Part shown: piece by piece, positions 24,358 through 33,856 of the stretch
Layout: the number at the start of each line of letters is the position of its first letter
Position numbering within the stretch: position 1 is the stretch's first letter
NCBI RefSeq assembly: GCF_014192285.1
Contig: NZ_JACHXQ010000001.1
Coordinates: 248,001-312,000, forward strand
Direction of reading: 5' to 3'
From: Halomonas fontilapidosi
Lineage (GTDB): Bacteria; Pseudomonadota; Gammaproteobacteria; Pseudomonadales; Halomonadaceae
Length of the DNA: 64,000 nt
Position numbers and translations under genes: made by a program
The notes under the pieces: generated by a model
Seen by the model: the letters and a program-made list of their open reading frames with translations, nothing else
Told to the model about the DNA's origin: nothing
The model's database searches: none

Positions 24358-26812
24358 GCTGGACGCTCCGTCCAGGGCGACGAACGACCTCGATGACGCC
24401 ACGACACGCGTGCGCGAGGAACAGCAGGGTCGCATCAAGGGCGATGGCCCGCTGGCACGGGGAACCGAGCCCCAAGAAACACCGCCCGCCGTCTCACGCG
24501 GCGGTGCCGGCAGCGCTAGCGCCCACGAGAGCGCGGTCAAGCACGTCACCGGGCGCGCCGCCTATATCGACGATATCGCCGCCCCCGCCGATGCCCTCCA
24601 CCTGGCCCTGGGACTCTCGCCGGTGGCCCATGGTCGCCTGACCCGCCTCGACCTCGAGGCAGTGCGCGCCCGACCCGGCGTGGTGGACGTGGTCGCCTTT
24701 TCCGACGTGCCGGGGCACACCGATATCGGCCCGGTCTTCCCCGGCGACCCGATCTTCGTCGAGGACGAGATAAGCTATGCCGGCCAGGTGCTCTTCGCGG
24801 TGGCGGCCGAGACCCATCGCGCCGCCCGGGAAGCAGTCAAGGCGGCGATCGTGGAGGTCGACGAGCAGCCAGCCAGCCTCGACCCGGTGGGCGCCGCCGG
24901 GCGCGGCGAGGCCGTGCGCCCCCCCCATGTCCAGCAGAGCGGCGACTGGCAGCGCTCGCTGGCAGACGCGGCCCATGTCATCGAGGGCGAGCAGTTCGTC
25001 GGTGGCCAGGAACACTTCTACCTGGAGGGGCAGGCCTGCCTGGTCCAGCCCACCGAGGACGAGGGGGTGATCGTCCATACCTCCAACCAGCACCCCAGCG
25101 AGACCCAGAAGTTGGTTGCCGAGGTGCTGGGCATTCCCTTCCACGCGGTGACCGTGGAGGTGCGCCGCATGGGCGGCGGCTTCGGCGGCAAGGAGACCCA
25201 GGCCTCGCCCTGGGCCTGCATCGCCGCACTGGTGGCCCGGCGCACCGGGCGCACCACCCGCCTGCGGCTGCCACGCGCCGAGGACATGCGCGTCACCGGC
25301 AAGCGCCATCCCTTCCACAACCGCTACCGGCTGGGCGTGGACGCGGCGGGCGTGATCCAGGGCGGCGAGCTGACCCTGATCGGCGACTGCGGCTACTCCC
25401 CGGATCTCTCGGACGCCATCGTCGACCGGGCCATGTTCCACGCCGACAACGCCTACTTCCTGGGCGAGGCGCGGGTCACCGGTCACCGGGCGCGCACCCA
25501 TACTGCCTCCAACACCGCCTTCCGCGGCTTCGGCGGCCCCCAGGGCATGATGGTGATCGAGGCGGCGATGGATGACATCGCCAGACGCCTCGGCGAGGAC
25601 CCGCTGACGATCCGCAAGCGCAACCTCTATCGCCCCGGACGCGAGACCACTCACTACGGCCAGACCGTGGAGCAGGTCGCCCTGCTGCACCATGTCGTCG
25701 AGCGGCTCGAGGCGAGCAGCGACTACTGGGCGCGGCGCGAGGCGATCACCGCCTTCAACGCCGAGAGTCCCGTGATCAAGCGTGGCATGGCCCTGACCCC
25801 GGTGAAGTTCGGCATCTCCTTCACCGCCAAGCACCTCAACCAGGCCGGTGCCCTGCTGCACGTCTATACCGATGGCAGCGTGCAGATCAATCACGGCGGC
25901 ACCGAGATGGGCCAGGGCCTGCACACCAAGATCTGCCAGGTGGTGGCCCGCGAACTGGCGCTGGACCTGGAGACGGTACGCATCACCGCCACCCGCACCG
26001 ACAAGGTGCCCAACACCTCGCCCACCGCCGCCTCCAGCGGCGCCGACCTCAACGGCATGGCCGCCCGCGACGCCTGCCTCAGCCTCAAGGCGCGGCTGTT
26101 CGACTTCGCCAGCGAGCACTACGCGCTAGACCGCGAGGGCATGCGCCTGGAGGCCGGTGCCCTGGTGACCGGTGCCGGCGAAAGCGAACGGCGCATTCCC
26201 TGGGGCGAGCTGGTGCAGGCCGCCTACCTCGGGCGGGTGTCCCTCTCCGAGAAGGGCTTCTACGCTACCCCGCTGATCCACTACGACCGCATGACCGGCC
26301 AGGGGCGCCCCTTCTACTACTTCGCCCATGGCGCGGCCGTCGCTGAGGTCAGCGTCGACACCCTGACCGGCGAGTACCAGGTCGACCGGGTCGACATCCT
26401 GCATGACGTGGGCGACTCCCTGAACCCGGCCATCGACATCGGCCAGGTGGAGGGCGGCTTCATCCAGGGCATGGGCTGGCTGACCAGCGAGGAGCTCAGG
26501 TGGAACGACGGCGGCCAACTGATCTCCGACGGCCCAGCCACCTACAAGATCCCCACCTACGGCGACCTGCCCCCGAGCTTCAACGTCGAGCTGCTCCAGG
26601 GCCACCCCAACTCCATGGCCAGCATCTATCGCTCGAAGGCGGTGGGCGAGCCGCCCTTCATGCTCGGCATCTCGGTATGGGCGGCGCTGCGCGATGCCCT
26701 CTCGAGCATCAATGACTACCGCGAGGCGCCGCGGCTCGACACCCCGGCCACGCCGGAGCGGGTCCTGCTGGCTGCCGAGACGCTGCGACACCGTGGGGAG
26801 TCGACGCCATGA
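24341..26812 (+). CDS. xdhB: Xanthine dehydrogenase molybdenum subunit XdhB
   Basis: An 823-aa catalytic subunit that binds molybdenum cofactor. Seen: HVTGRAAYIDDIAAP at the start of the aldehyde/xanthine oxidase domain, GGGFGGKETQ, the substrate-site segment AFRGFGGPQGM, and KAVGEPPFMLG near the end with the catalytic Glu. A 50-residue polar N-terminal extension precedes the domain. The ATG at 24341 lies inside the end of xdhA and has GGAGGTG about 8 nt upstream, so translation is coupled. The xdhC start overlaps its stop by 4 bp. Confidence 0.95.
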   Translation: MRTLTKLDAPSRATNDLDDATTRVREEQQGRIKGDGPLARGTEPQETPPAVSRGGAGSASAHESAVKHVTGRAAYIDDIAAPADALHLALGLSPVAHGRLTRLDLEAVRARPGVVDVVAFSDVPGHTDIGPVFPGDPIFVEDEISYAGQVLFAVAAETHRAAREAVKAAIVEVDEQPASLDPVGAAGRGEAVRPPHVQQSGDWQRSLADAAHVIEGEQFVGGQEHFYLEGQACLVQPTEDEGVIVHTSNQHPSETQKLVAEVLGIPFHAVTVEVRRMGGGFGGKETQASPWACIAALVARRTGRTTRLRLPRAEDMRVTGKRHPFHNRYRLGVDAAGVIQGGELTLIGDCGYSPDLSDAIVDRAMFHADNAYFLGEARVTGHRARTHTASNTAFRGFGGPQGMMVIEAAMDDIARRLGEDPLTIRKRNLYRPGRETTHYGQTVEQVALLHHVVERLEASSDYWARREAITAFNAESPVIKRGMALTPVKFGISFTAKHLNQAGALLHVYTDGSVQINHGGTEMGQGLHTKICQVVARELALDLETVRITATRTDKVPNTSPTAASSGADLNGMAARDACLSLKARLFDFASEHYALDREGMRLEAGALVTGAGESERRIPWGELVQAAYLGRVSLSEKGFYATPLIHYDRMTGQGRPFYYFAHGAAVAEVSVDTLTGEYQVDRVDILHDVGDSLNPAIDIGQVEGGFIQGMGWLTSEELRWNDGGQLISDGPATYKIPTYGDLPPSFNVELLQGHPNSMASIYRSKAVGEPPFMLGISVWAALRDALSSINDYREAPRLDTPATPERVLLAAETLRHRGESTP

Positions 26813-27672
26813 GCGCGCAGGCGGAGAGCTGGCACGCCGCGCTGCACCGGCTGCAGCGCGAGGGGGTGCCCCATGCCCTGGCCACCCAGGTGACCAGCGC
26901 CGGCTCAACGCCACGCGAGCCCGGGGCGCGCATGGTGATCACCGCCGATGCGGTATACGACACCCTGGGCGGCGGCACCTTCGAGTGGCAGACCATCGCG
27001 GCGGCGCGCCAACGCCTGGCCGATGGCAGGGCCGGGATGAGCCTGGAAGCCTTCAGCCTGGGCGGGCGCAGCGGCCAGTGCTGCGGCGGCTTCGTCAACG
27101 TGCTGCTCGAGGTCTTTCCCGGCAGCACCACCACGCTGGCGGTCTTCGGCGCCGGCCATGTGGGCCGGGAGCTGGTGCGCCTGGCCGCGCCGCTGCCCTG
27201 GCGGGTGCGCTGGCACGACAGCCGTGTTGACGCCTTCCCCGACTGGGCGTCGGACCAGCCGCGCCTGGCCTGTCACCAAGTTTCCGACCCGACGGCCGCG
27301 GTGGCCACCCTGCCACCCGGCGTCCACGCCCTGGTGCTGACCCACGACCACGCCGAGGACCGCGCCCTGGTGGATGCCCTGCTCGCCCGCGGCGACACGG
27401 CCTCACTGGGCCTGATCGGCTCGAAGAGCAAGTGGGCAAGCTTCCGCCGCAAACTGCACGACGCCGGTCACGGCGAGGAGGCCCTGGCCGGCGTGCGCTG
27501 CCCCATCGGCACCGCGGCGGGTGGGACCGGGGGCGACAAGACGCCCTACGCCATCGCCCTGGCCACCCTCGCCGAGCTGCTACCGCGGGTCGAGTCGCCC
27601 GCGCGAGGCGATCAGCGCGGCCTGGACCCGGCCAAGCTGCGCAGCATGCTCACCGATGAGCCCCACAAATAG
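26809..27672 (+). CDS. xdhC: Xanthine dehydrogenase accessory protein XdhC
   Basis: A 287-aa protein needed to insert sulfurated molybdenum cofactor into xanthine dehydrogenase. It has the N-terminal XdhC/CoxI domain (VTSAGSTPREPGARMVI, then GGRSGQCCGGFV with a Cys pair) and a C-terminal Rossmann domain (VFGAGHVGREL, then LGLIGSKSKWASFRRKL). It overlaps xdhB by 4 bp and closes the xdhABC operon. The guanine deaminase gene follows after 137 bp. Confidence 0.95.
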   Translation: MSAQAESWHAALHRLQREGVPHALATQVTSAGSTPREPGARMVITADAVYDTLGGGTFEWQTIAAARQRLADGRAGMSLEAFSLGGRSGQCCGGFVNVLLEVFPGSTTTLAVFGAGHVGRELVRLAAPLPWRVRWHDSRVDAFPDWASDQPRLACHQVSDPTAAVATLPPGVHALVLTHDHAEDRALVDALLARGDTASLGLIGSKSKWASFRRKLHDAGHGEEALAGVRCPIGTAAGGTGGDKTPYAIALATLAELLPRVESPARGDQRGLDPAKLRSMLTDEPHK

Positions 27673-27809
27673 GTAAAGGACCAGGGGCACCGGGGAGAGG
27701 CCGAAGAGGAGGTCCTACGCCATGGATGGCGTCGGTAGCGTACAGGGAGGTATTCACAGCGCCTCCTCGCAGGCTTCCCCCCGGGTCAGCCCCGGTGTGA
27801 CGAATAACG
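27673..27809. repeat. Structured intergenic element between xdhC and guaD
   Basis: The gap contains several nested short inverted repeats: aggacc (27677) with ggtcct (27711), acgcc with ggcgt around atggat (27718-27733), gggaggt with a later cctcctcg, and a final GC-rich ccccggg/ccccgg stretch. No promoter or T-run is evident. It may be a REP-like interspersed element or an mRNA processing or attenuation structure; this is inference from fold alone. Confidence 0.3.
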
Positions 27810-29138
27810 ATGAGCCCTGACGAGATGACCAACAACGATTCGCGCGTGCTGCGCGCCGAACTGCTGAGCTTCGATGCCGACCCCGGCGAGGCCGATACGC
27901 CCGCCGAGGGCAGCGTGCGCCACCACCCCGACGGTGCGCTATGGATCGAGAACGGCCGCATCCGCGCGGTGGACGACCATGCGCGCCTGGCCCCTCAACT
28001 GCCCGAGGGCATCGAGGTGATCGACCACCGCGGCAAGCTGATCGTGCCCGGCTTCATCGACAGCCACGTGCACTACGTGCAGCTGGAGATCATGGCCTCC
28101 TACGGCCGACAGCTGCTCGACTGGCTGGGTGACTATACCTTCCCCGAGGAGTGTCGCTTCGCGGGACGCGAGCATGCGGAGCTGCTCTCGGAGGCCTTCC
28201 TCGATGAGATGCTGAGAGTCGGCACCACCACCGCCCAGGTGTTCTGCTCGAGCCACCCGGTGTCCGTCGATGCCTTCTTCTCGGCCAGCCGCCGGCGCGA
28301 CCTGCGCATGCTGGCCGGAAAGGTGCTGATGGACCGCCACGCGCCGGAGGCGCTCTGCGACGACACCCTGGGCGGCATCCGCGACAGCGAGCGGTTGATC
28401 GGCGACTGGCACGGCAAGGGGCGGCTGGGCTACAGCCTGACCCCGCGTTTCGCCCCTACCTCCAGCCGCGCCCAGCTCGACGCCACCGGCGGGCTGATGC
28501 GCAACGATCCGAGCCTGTGGCTGCAGACCCACCTGGCCGAGAACACCGGTGAGCTCGACTGGGTCGCGGAGCTCTTCCCCGACAGCCGCGACTACCTTGA
28601 GGTCTACGAACAGTCCGACCTGGTCGGCCCACGCAGCACCTTCGCCCACGGCATCCACCTGGACCAGGCGATGCGCGGGCGGCTCGCCGAGCGCGGCGCC
28701 AACCTCGCCTTCTGCCCGAGCTCCAACCTGTTCCTCGGCAGCGGTCTCTTCGACCGCCTGGCAGCTCGCGAGATGGGCCTCAACATCACCTACGCCAGCG
28801 ACGTGGGCGGCGGCACCGACCTCTCGGGACTGGCCACCCTGAAGGCCGCCTACCAGGTGGGTCAGCTGCGCGGCCAGCCGCTCACCGCCTGGCAGGGCTT
28901 CTACGGGCTGACGCTGGGCAACGCCCGGGCGCTGTCGCTGGACGGCCAGGTCGGCCGGCTGGCACCCGGCATGGAGGCCGACCTGGTGGTGCTCGACCCG
29001 GCCGCCACGCCGCTGCTGGCACGGCGCACGTCGCGCAGCCGCGGTCTTTCCGAGACGCTTTTCGCGCTGATGATGCTGGGCGACGATCGCAGCGTGGCCG
29101 AGACCTGGGCGGGGGGGCGCCTGCAGCACCGCCGCTAG
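27810..29138 (+). CDS. guaD: Guanine deaminase GuaD
   Basis: A 442-aa amidohydrolase that turns guanine into xanthine, the substrate of the upstream xanthine dehydrogenase. Seen: FIDSHVHYVQ with the metal-binding HxH, LQTHLAEN, FAHGIHLD, the segment LAFCPSSNLFLGSGLFD, and SDVGGGTDLS with the metal-binding Asp. Length fits the family (about 440). An in-frame ATG at 27825 could also be the start; neither has a clear ribosome site. It probably belongs to the same regulon as xdhABC. Confidence 0.93.
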   Translation: MSPDEMTNNDSRVLRAELLSFDADPGEADTPAEGSVRHHPDGALWIENGRIRAVDDHARLAPQLPEGIEVIDHRGKLIVPGFIDSHVHYVQLEIMASYGRQLLDWLGDYTFPEECRFAGREHAELLSEAFLDEMLRVGTTTAQVFCSSHPVSVDAFFSASRRRDLRMLAGKVLMDRHAPEALCDDTLGGIRDSERLIGDWHGKGRLGYSLTPRFAPTSSRAQLDATGGLMRNDPSLWLQTHLAENTGELDWVAELFPDSRDYLEVYEQSDLVGPRSTFAHGIHLDQAMRGRLAERGANLAFCPSSNLFLGSGLFDRLAAREMGLNITYASDVGGGTDLSGLATLKAAYQVGQLRGQPLTAWQGFYGLTLGNARALSLDGQVGRLAPGMEADLVVLDPAATPLLARRTSRSRGLSETLFALMMLGDDRSVAETWAGGRLQHRR

Positions 29139-29734
29139 CGGCGATGGATGGCGGCGTCCACCAGCCGGAAGAGCAGCAGGCCGGCGAGTATCGCCGCGGC
29201 CAGGGTCGGCAGCCGGTAGTCGGCGCGTGTCAACATCCAGAAGTGAACGACGCCGAGTGCCGCGGCCACGTAGACCAGCCGGTGCAGCCAGTGCCAGGCG
29301 CGATAGCCCATGGCCTGCTGCGCCCGCCGAAAGGAGGTCAACGCCAGCGGTACCAGCAGCAGCAGTGCCGCAACACCGTAGCGAACATACGGAAGATCAA
29401 CCATGTCGTGACGGATCCAGCGCCAGTCCCAGTACTGCTCGAGGCCCATCCAGGCCAGCATGTGAGCCACCAGCCAGGCGAAGGCCCACAGCCCGATCTG
29501 GCGACGGGCGATCATGATGCCTACCCAGCCGGTCAGCCGGAAGGCGGGGCTGAAGGCGATAGTGGCCAGCAGCAGAATCAGCCCCATGCGCCCGGTGGCA
29601 TGCACCACGGTCTCCTCGGGCACCACGCCCAGATCCCCCCACCACCACTGCCAGGCCAGCCAGAGCGCCGGCAGGCTGCCGGCGGCCAGCACCAGCAGGC
29701 GAAAGACGAGAATGCGACCCGCGGGTGTCAGCAT
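29135..29734 (-). CDS. msrQ: Haem-binding membrane subunit MsrQ
   Basis: A 199-aa inner-membrane protein with about five to six helices. It passes electrons from the quinone pool or flavin reductase to MsrP, which repairs oxidised methionine in the periplasm. WAFAWLVAHMLAW, YRAWHWLHRLVYVAAALGVVHFW and RMGLILLLATIAFSPAFRLTG carry the family's conserved His and Arg residues. The start at 29734 has GGAG 7 nt upstream; a longer frame reads into the msrP gene end. It follows msrP by 16 bp on the same strand. Confidence 0.93.
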   Translation of the reverse strand: MLTPAGRILVFRLLVLAAGSLPALWLAWQWWWGDLGVVPEETVVHATGRMGLILLLATIAFSPAFRLTGWVGIMIARRQIGLWAFAWLVAHMLAWMGLEQYWDWRWIRHDMVDLPYVRYGVAALLLLVPLALTSFRRAQQAMGYRAWHWLHRLVYVAAALGVVHFWMLTRADYRLPTLAAAILAGLLLFRLVDAAIHRR

Positions 29735-29750
29735 GCCGTCGCTCCCGGAA

Positions 29751-30719
29751 TCAGAGATGCTGCTGCAGATCCATGCCGGCGTAGAGCTCGGCGACCTCGT
29801 CGGCATAGCCGTTGAACATCAGCGTCTCGCGCTTGCCGCGCTCGCCGATGCGCCGCTCGCGGGCCTGGCTCCAGCGCGGGTGGTCTTTCTCGGGGTTGAC
29901 GTTGGCGAAGAAGCCATACTCCTCGGGATTCTGCGCCACCCATGAACTGACGGGCCGCTCCTCCGTCAGCGTAATCCGCACCACCGACTTGATGCTCTTG
30001 AAGCCATACTTCCAGGGCACCACCAGGCGGATGGGAGCCCCATTCTGGTTGGGCATCACCTCGCCGTACATGCCCACCGCCATCAGCGTCAGCGGATGCA
30101 TGGCCTCGTCGATGCGCAGCGCCTCGCGGTAGGGCCAGTCGAGAATCGAACTCCGCTGGCCGCGCAGGTTGTCAGGATCAAGGATCGATTCGAACTGCAC
30201 GTACCTGGCGCGCGAAGTGGGCGCATGCCGCTTGAGCAGGTCGGCGAGCGGAAAGCCGATCCAGGGAATCACCATCGACCACGCCTCGACGCAGCGCAGC
30301 CGATAGATACGCTCCTCCAGGGACTCGCGCGACAGCACGTCCTCGAACGCCAGGGTCCCGGGCTTGTCGACCTCGCCGTCGATGGTCAGCGACCAGGGGT
30401 CGGTGACCAGCTTGTGGGCATAGACCTCGGGATCACTCTTGCGCGTGCCGAGCTCGTAGAAGTTGTTGTAGGAGGTGGCATCGTCGCGCGGCGTGAGCGT
30501 CTCGTTACCGGCCAGCTCGCGGCGTGGCAGCTCTCCATCAAGGCGTTCGCTCAATGACGCTCGCCAGGCGCGGGCGGTGTCGCTCAACAGCAGGCCACCG
30601 GGGAGCATCGCGGCGGCCGAGAGAGCCGTACCGCGCTTGAGAAAGCGGCGACGCTGGCGAAACAGTTCGCGGGGCGTGACCGCGGATTCGGGAATCGACG
30701 GGAAGCGATAGCGGGCCAT
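29751..30719 (-). CDS. msrP: Periplasmic methionine sulfoxide reductase MsrP
   Basis: A 322-aa molybdoenzyme that reduces methionine sulfoxide in envelope proteins. The Tat signal is visible, RRRFLKRGTALSAAAMLPGG, so it is exported folded with its molybdenum cofactor. The cofactor ligand Cys is in YRLRCVEAW, followed by VIPWIGFPLADLLKRH. The length is usual for the family. It forms an operon with msrQ. Together with the nearby di-haem peroxidase it makes a periplasmic oxidative-stress group. Confidence 0.95.
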   Translation of the reverse strand: MARYRFPSIPESAVTPRELFRQRRRFLKRGTALSAAAMLPGGLLLSDTARAWRASLSERLDGELPRRELAGNETLTPRDDATSYNNFYELGTRKSDPEVYAHKLVTDPWSLTIDGEVDKPGTLAFEDVLSRESLEERIYRLRCVEAWSMVIPWIGFPLADLLKRHAPTSRARYVQFESILDPDNLRGQRSSILDWPYREALRIDEAMHPLTLMAVGMYGEVMPNQNGAPIRLVVPWKYGFKSIKSVVRITLTEERPVSSWVAQNPEEYGFFANVNPEKDHPRWSQARERRIGERGKRETLMFNGYADEVAELYAGMDLQQHL

Positions 30720-30956
30720 GGCAGTTCATCGGCAGGCAGGAATGTTTCCCCATATTCAGCCAGAAAGGCCGAGGTGGTCCAGAACGCCAGGGCGATCGGC
30801 TCGATTGCTTGATGCAGGTCAATAGACCCCCTTACCCGACTACAGCGCTGGGTTGATTGACGGCAAGCCTCCTGTCTATCTTGCTGATAAAAGAGCAAGT
30901 ACCGGCCAATGCCGCCTTGGAACACCACATCGGGATCATCACGAAGGGGAACACTC

Positions 30957-31943
30957 ATGCACCACAAGCGCCTGCTGGCCTCGGCCATTGCCCTGGGCTC
31001 CGCCATGGCCATCGCACCCGCCATGGCCGACGACGGCCTGGGGGATTACCGCGACCGCTTCGAGCCGCTGCCTCACCTGCCGCCCATCCCGGCCGACAAC
31101 TCCCTCTCCCCGGCGAAGGTCGAACTCGGCAAATTCCTGTTCTTCGAGCCGCGCATCTCGTCGAGCGGCGTGATCAGCTGCGCCACCTGCCATAACCCGG
31201 CCCTGGGCTGGACCGACCGTATCCCGCGCGCCACCGGCCATGATGGCCAGATCGGCGAGCGCAACACCCCCACGGTGCTGAACTCGGGCTTTCTGGGCTC
31301 GCAGTTCTGGGACGGCCGCGAGCCGGATCTGGAAGGCCAGGCCCTCGGTCCGATCGAGGCCGACGTCGAAATGGCCATGGACCTCGAGCAGGCCCTCGAG
31401 CGCCTCGACGGTTTCGATGTCTATCAGCAGAAGTTCGCCGCGGCCTACCCCGACGACGAGAACCCGATCAACGCCAACAACCTGGCCATGGCCATCGCCA
31501 GCTTCGAGCGCACGTTGAACACCCCCAATTCGCCCTTCGACCGCTACCTGCGCGGCGACATGAATGCCCTGGACCAGCAGGAGAAGGACGGCATGGTGGC
31601 CTTCGTCGACAACGGCTGCATCGCCTGCCACCGTGGCCCGGCGCTGACCGACAGCCAGTTCCACCGCATTCAGGTCCCGGGCTCCACCGATGTGGGTCGT
31701 TACGACGTCACCGGCGAGGAGAGCGACCGTCACAAGTTCCGCACCCCCACCCTGCGCAACGTGGCGGTCACCTACCCCTACATGAACAACGGCGCCACCG
31801 AAAGCCTCGAGGAGGCGGTGGCCATCATGGGCCAGGAGATGCTGGGCCAGGACTTCGAGGAGGCCACCATCGACGACATCACCGCCTTCCTGCACACTCT
31901 GACCGGGCAGATGCCCGACTTCGAGGTCCCTGCCCTGCCCTGA
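30957..31943 (+). CDS. Di-haem cytochrome c peroxidase (CcpA/MauG family)
   Basis: A 328-aa periplasmic protein with a Sec signal peptide (LLASAIALGSAMAIAPAMA) and two haem c motifs, CATCH near residue 75 and CIACH near 221. KVELGKFLFFEPRISSSG, RNTPTVLNSGFLGSQFWDGRE and FRTPTLRNVAVTYPYMNNG are typical of bacterial cytochrome c peroxidases, which reduce H2O2 with electrons from cytochrome c. The start at 30957 gives a proper signal peptide and has AAGGGG 8 nt upstream; the frame runs further 5' without meaning. It is divergent from msrPQ over 237 bp. Confidence 0.92.
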   Translation: MHHKRLLASAIALGSAMAIAPAMADDGLGDYRDRFEPLPHLPPIPADNSLSPAKVELGKFLFFEPRISSSGVISCATCHNPALGWTDRIPRATGHDGQIGERNTPTVLNSGFLGSQFWDGREPDLEGQALGPIEADVEMAMDLEQALERLDGFDVYQQKFAAAYPDDENPINANNLAMAIASFERTLNTPNSPFDRYLRGDMNALDQQEKDGMVAFVDNGCIACHRGPALTDSQFHRIQVPGSTDVGRYDVTGEESDRHKFRTPTLRNVAVTYPYMNNGATESLEEAVAIMGQEMLGQDFEEATIDDITAFLHTLTGQMPDFEVPALP

Positions 31944-31967
31944 CGCAGCGCACCCTTCGGACGTCAC

Positions 31968-31990
31968 GAGCCCCGGCCATGCCGGGGCTC
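31968..31990. terminator. Terminator hairpin between the peroxidase and cyclase genes
   Basis: A perfect 10-bp stem, GAGCCCCGGC and GCCGGGGCTC, with loop CAT lies 24 nt after the peroxidase stop and 35 nt before the end of the convergent diguanylate cyclase gene. The following bases (TCTGATTCC) are only weakly T-rich. It may serve both genes. Confidence 0.65.
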
Positions 31991-32025
31991 TCTGATTCCG
32001 ATTGCGGTTTCTGTCCTCTCAGCGA

Positions 32026-33714
32026 CTAGACGGCCAGCCGGGCCCGGTTGCGCCCTTCGGCCTTGGCCTGGTAGAGCGCTTCGTCGGCCCGCTTCAAGAG
32101 GCTGTCGAGGTCTTCACCGGGAACGGCCAGACAGGCGCCCACGCTGATGGTGACCGTTGTCCCCTCGACCTCGATCGCTGCGACCGCCTGGCGTAGGCGC
32201 TCGGCCACACGAGTCAGCGTCTGCGTGTCGCAGGGCGAGAGCACCACCAGGAACTCGTCGCCACCCCAGCGCGAGGCACGGTCGTAGGGACGCAGTCCGT
32301 CGGCCAGCGCCTCAGCGACGCGCACCAGGGCCTGGTCACCCGCCGCATGACCGAGGCCATCGTTGAGTTCCTTGAAGCGGTCGAGGTCCAGCCAGACCAG
32401 TCCGAAGTGCGTGCTCTCGCGGGATGCCCGCAGAATCTGCTCCTCCAACCACTGCTGCATCCCGCGACGATTCATGAGGCCGGTCAGCACATCACGAGTC
32501 GCCACCGCCTCGAGTTCCTCGGTGCGTTCGCGAACCCGCGCCTCAAGCTCTCGCGTGTGGCGCTGAATGGCCCCGGCCATGGACTGGAAGTGTTGCATCA
32601 GCCGCCCCATCTCGCCCCGCCCCTGGGGCAACTCGGAGGGCGACATATCCCCCTCCTTGACCCGTTGCATGGCGCCCTCCAGGGCCACGAGGGGCGCCAG
32701 CAGCTGGCGGCGCAGCACCAGGTGGAAGACCAGCAGCGTGACCAGCAGCGTCAGCACGAACACCACCGCCACCGGCATGAAACCGTCGATGGGCATCAGG
32801 GTTTCCAGATCAAGCAGCGTGACCTCGAACCAGCCGAGCGCCGGGAGAAAGGCCACACCGGCAAGATGGCGCTTGCCCTCCACCGTCACGAACTCGGTGC
32901 GCACGCTCTGCTGCTGATCCGGCGCATCACGCAGGTCACGCATCATGGCGGAGAGCGCCTCGGCATCACGGGGTAGATCCACCAGCAGGTCCAGCGTGCG
33001 CTTCTGTCCCTCCGGCTTGACGAAGCTGGCGTAGTCGATGAGGCGACGGTCGCGATACAGCTGGATCGCGCCGTTGTAGTCGACGAACAGGGTCGTGATG
33101 CCAGGCTGCTGGATGTCCACGACTTCCCGGAGAAAAGGCTCGAGCTCCATACCGGTGCCCACCACGCCGAGAATCTCGCCGTCATCATCCCGCATCAGGA
33201 CATCGATCCACAGCTTGGTCACGCCGAGTTCCACGTCGGGATTGACGTTGAGGTGAAAGTCCCGCCCCTCCTCGATCAGGCGATAGAACCAGGCATCTGC
33301 GGGTCGATCCGGCCTGAGCCGATAGCGGAGGCGCGCCTCGCCGTAGTCGTTGGCCGCATTGTTATGGTAGTAACCGCCACTGCCCTGCAAGGCAACAAAG
33401 TAGCTGTTGTCGCGGAAGTTACGACGAAAGCTCTCCATCTCGGCGAATGCCTGAGCGGTAAGCCCCGTGTCGTCGGGGTCACGCGCCCAGCGCTGCAGCA
33501 CGATGGAGTCGGCCATCTGGCGCGCCAAGGCGATCTCGCGCTCCAGAGGCTGCAGCAGGCGACCGCTGTCGTACTGTACCTGAATGGCCGCGACGCGCTC
33601 GCCCCACTGCTCGATGATACCTTCGGTGATGCGGTGGAAGACGGTCCAGGCGGCCACCGACGCCACGAGCACCAGGCAGGTCGCCAGCAGCAGAAAACGG
33701 GTCTTGAGACTCAA
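32026..33714 (-). CDS. Membrane-bound diguanylate cyclase with dCache-like sensor and HAMP
   Basis: A 562-aa signalling enzyme. A first membrane helix (FLLLATCLVLVASVAAWTVF) is followed by a periplasmic sensor region of about 230 residues resembling dCache domains. A second helix near residues 305-330 (VAVVFVLTLLVTLLVFHLVL), a HAMP linker, and a C-terminal GGDEF domain with RWGGDEF near residue 482 follow. The inhibitory site RPYD lies five residues before the active motif, so feedback by c-di-GMP is likely. No EAL domain is present, so it should only make c-di-GMP. The signal it senses is unknown. No partner gene is nearby. Confidence 0.93.
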   Translation of the reverse strand: MSLKTRFLLLATCLVLVASVAAWTVFHRITEGIIEQWGERVAAIQVQYDSGRLLQPLEREIALARQMADSIVLQRWARDPDDTGLTAQAFAEMESFRRNFRDNSYFVALQGSGGYYHNNAANDYGEARLRYRLRPDRPADAWFYRLIEEGRDFHLNVNPDVELGVTKLWIDVLMRDDDGEILGVVGTGMELEPFLREVVDIQQPGITTLFVDYNGAIQLYRDRRLIDYASFVKPEGQKRTLDLLVDLPRDAEALSAMMRDLRDAPDQQQSVRTEFVTVEGKRHLAGVAFLPALGWFEVTLLDLETLMPIDGFMPVAVVFVLTLLVTLLVFHLVLRRQLLAPLVALEGAMQRVKEGDMSPSELPQGRGEMGRLMQHFQSMAGAIQRHTRELEARVRERTEELEAVATRDVLTGLMNRRGMQQWLEEQILRASRESTHFGLVWLDLDRFKELNDGLGHAAGDQALVRVAEALADGLRPYDRASRWGGDEFLVVLSPCDTQTLTRVAERLRQAVAAIEVEGTTVTISVGACLAVPGEDLDSLLKRADEALYQAKAEGRNRARLAV

Positions 33715-33856
33715 GCAAGGCTCTCCCGTATCGGTCCTGATAGGAGGGTAGGGCCCTACTTTTACAGGATATTACAGGCCGTTGCACACTGGCACCTCAA
33801 CGCTGGCGACGGCGTGTCCCGTCTTCGCCCCTGACGGCCCGATCCGGCGTTGCAGC

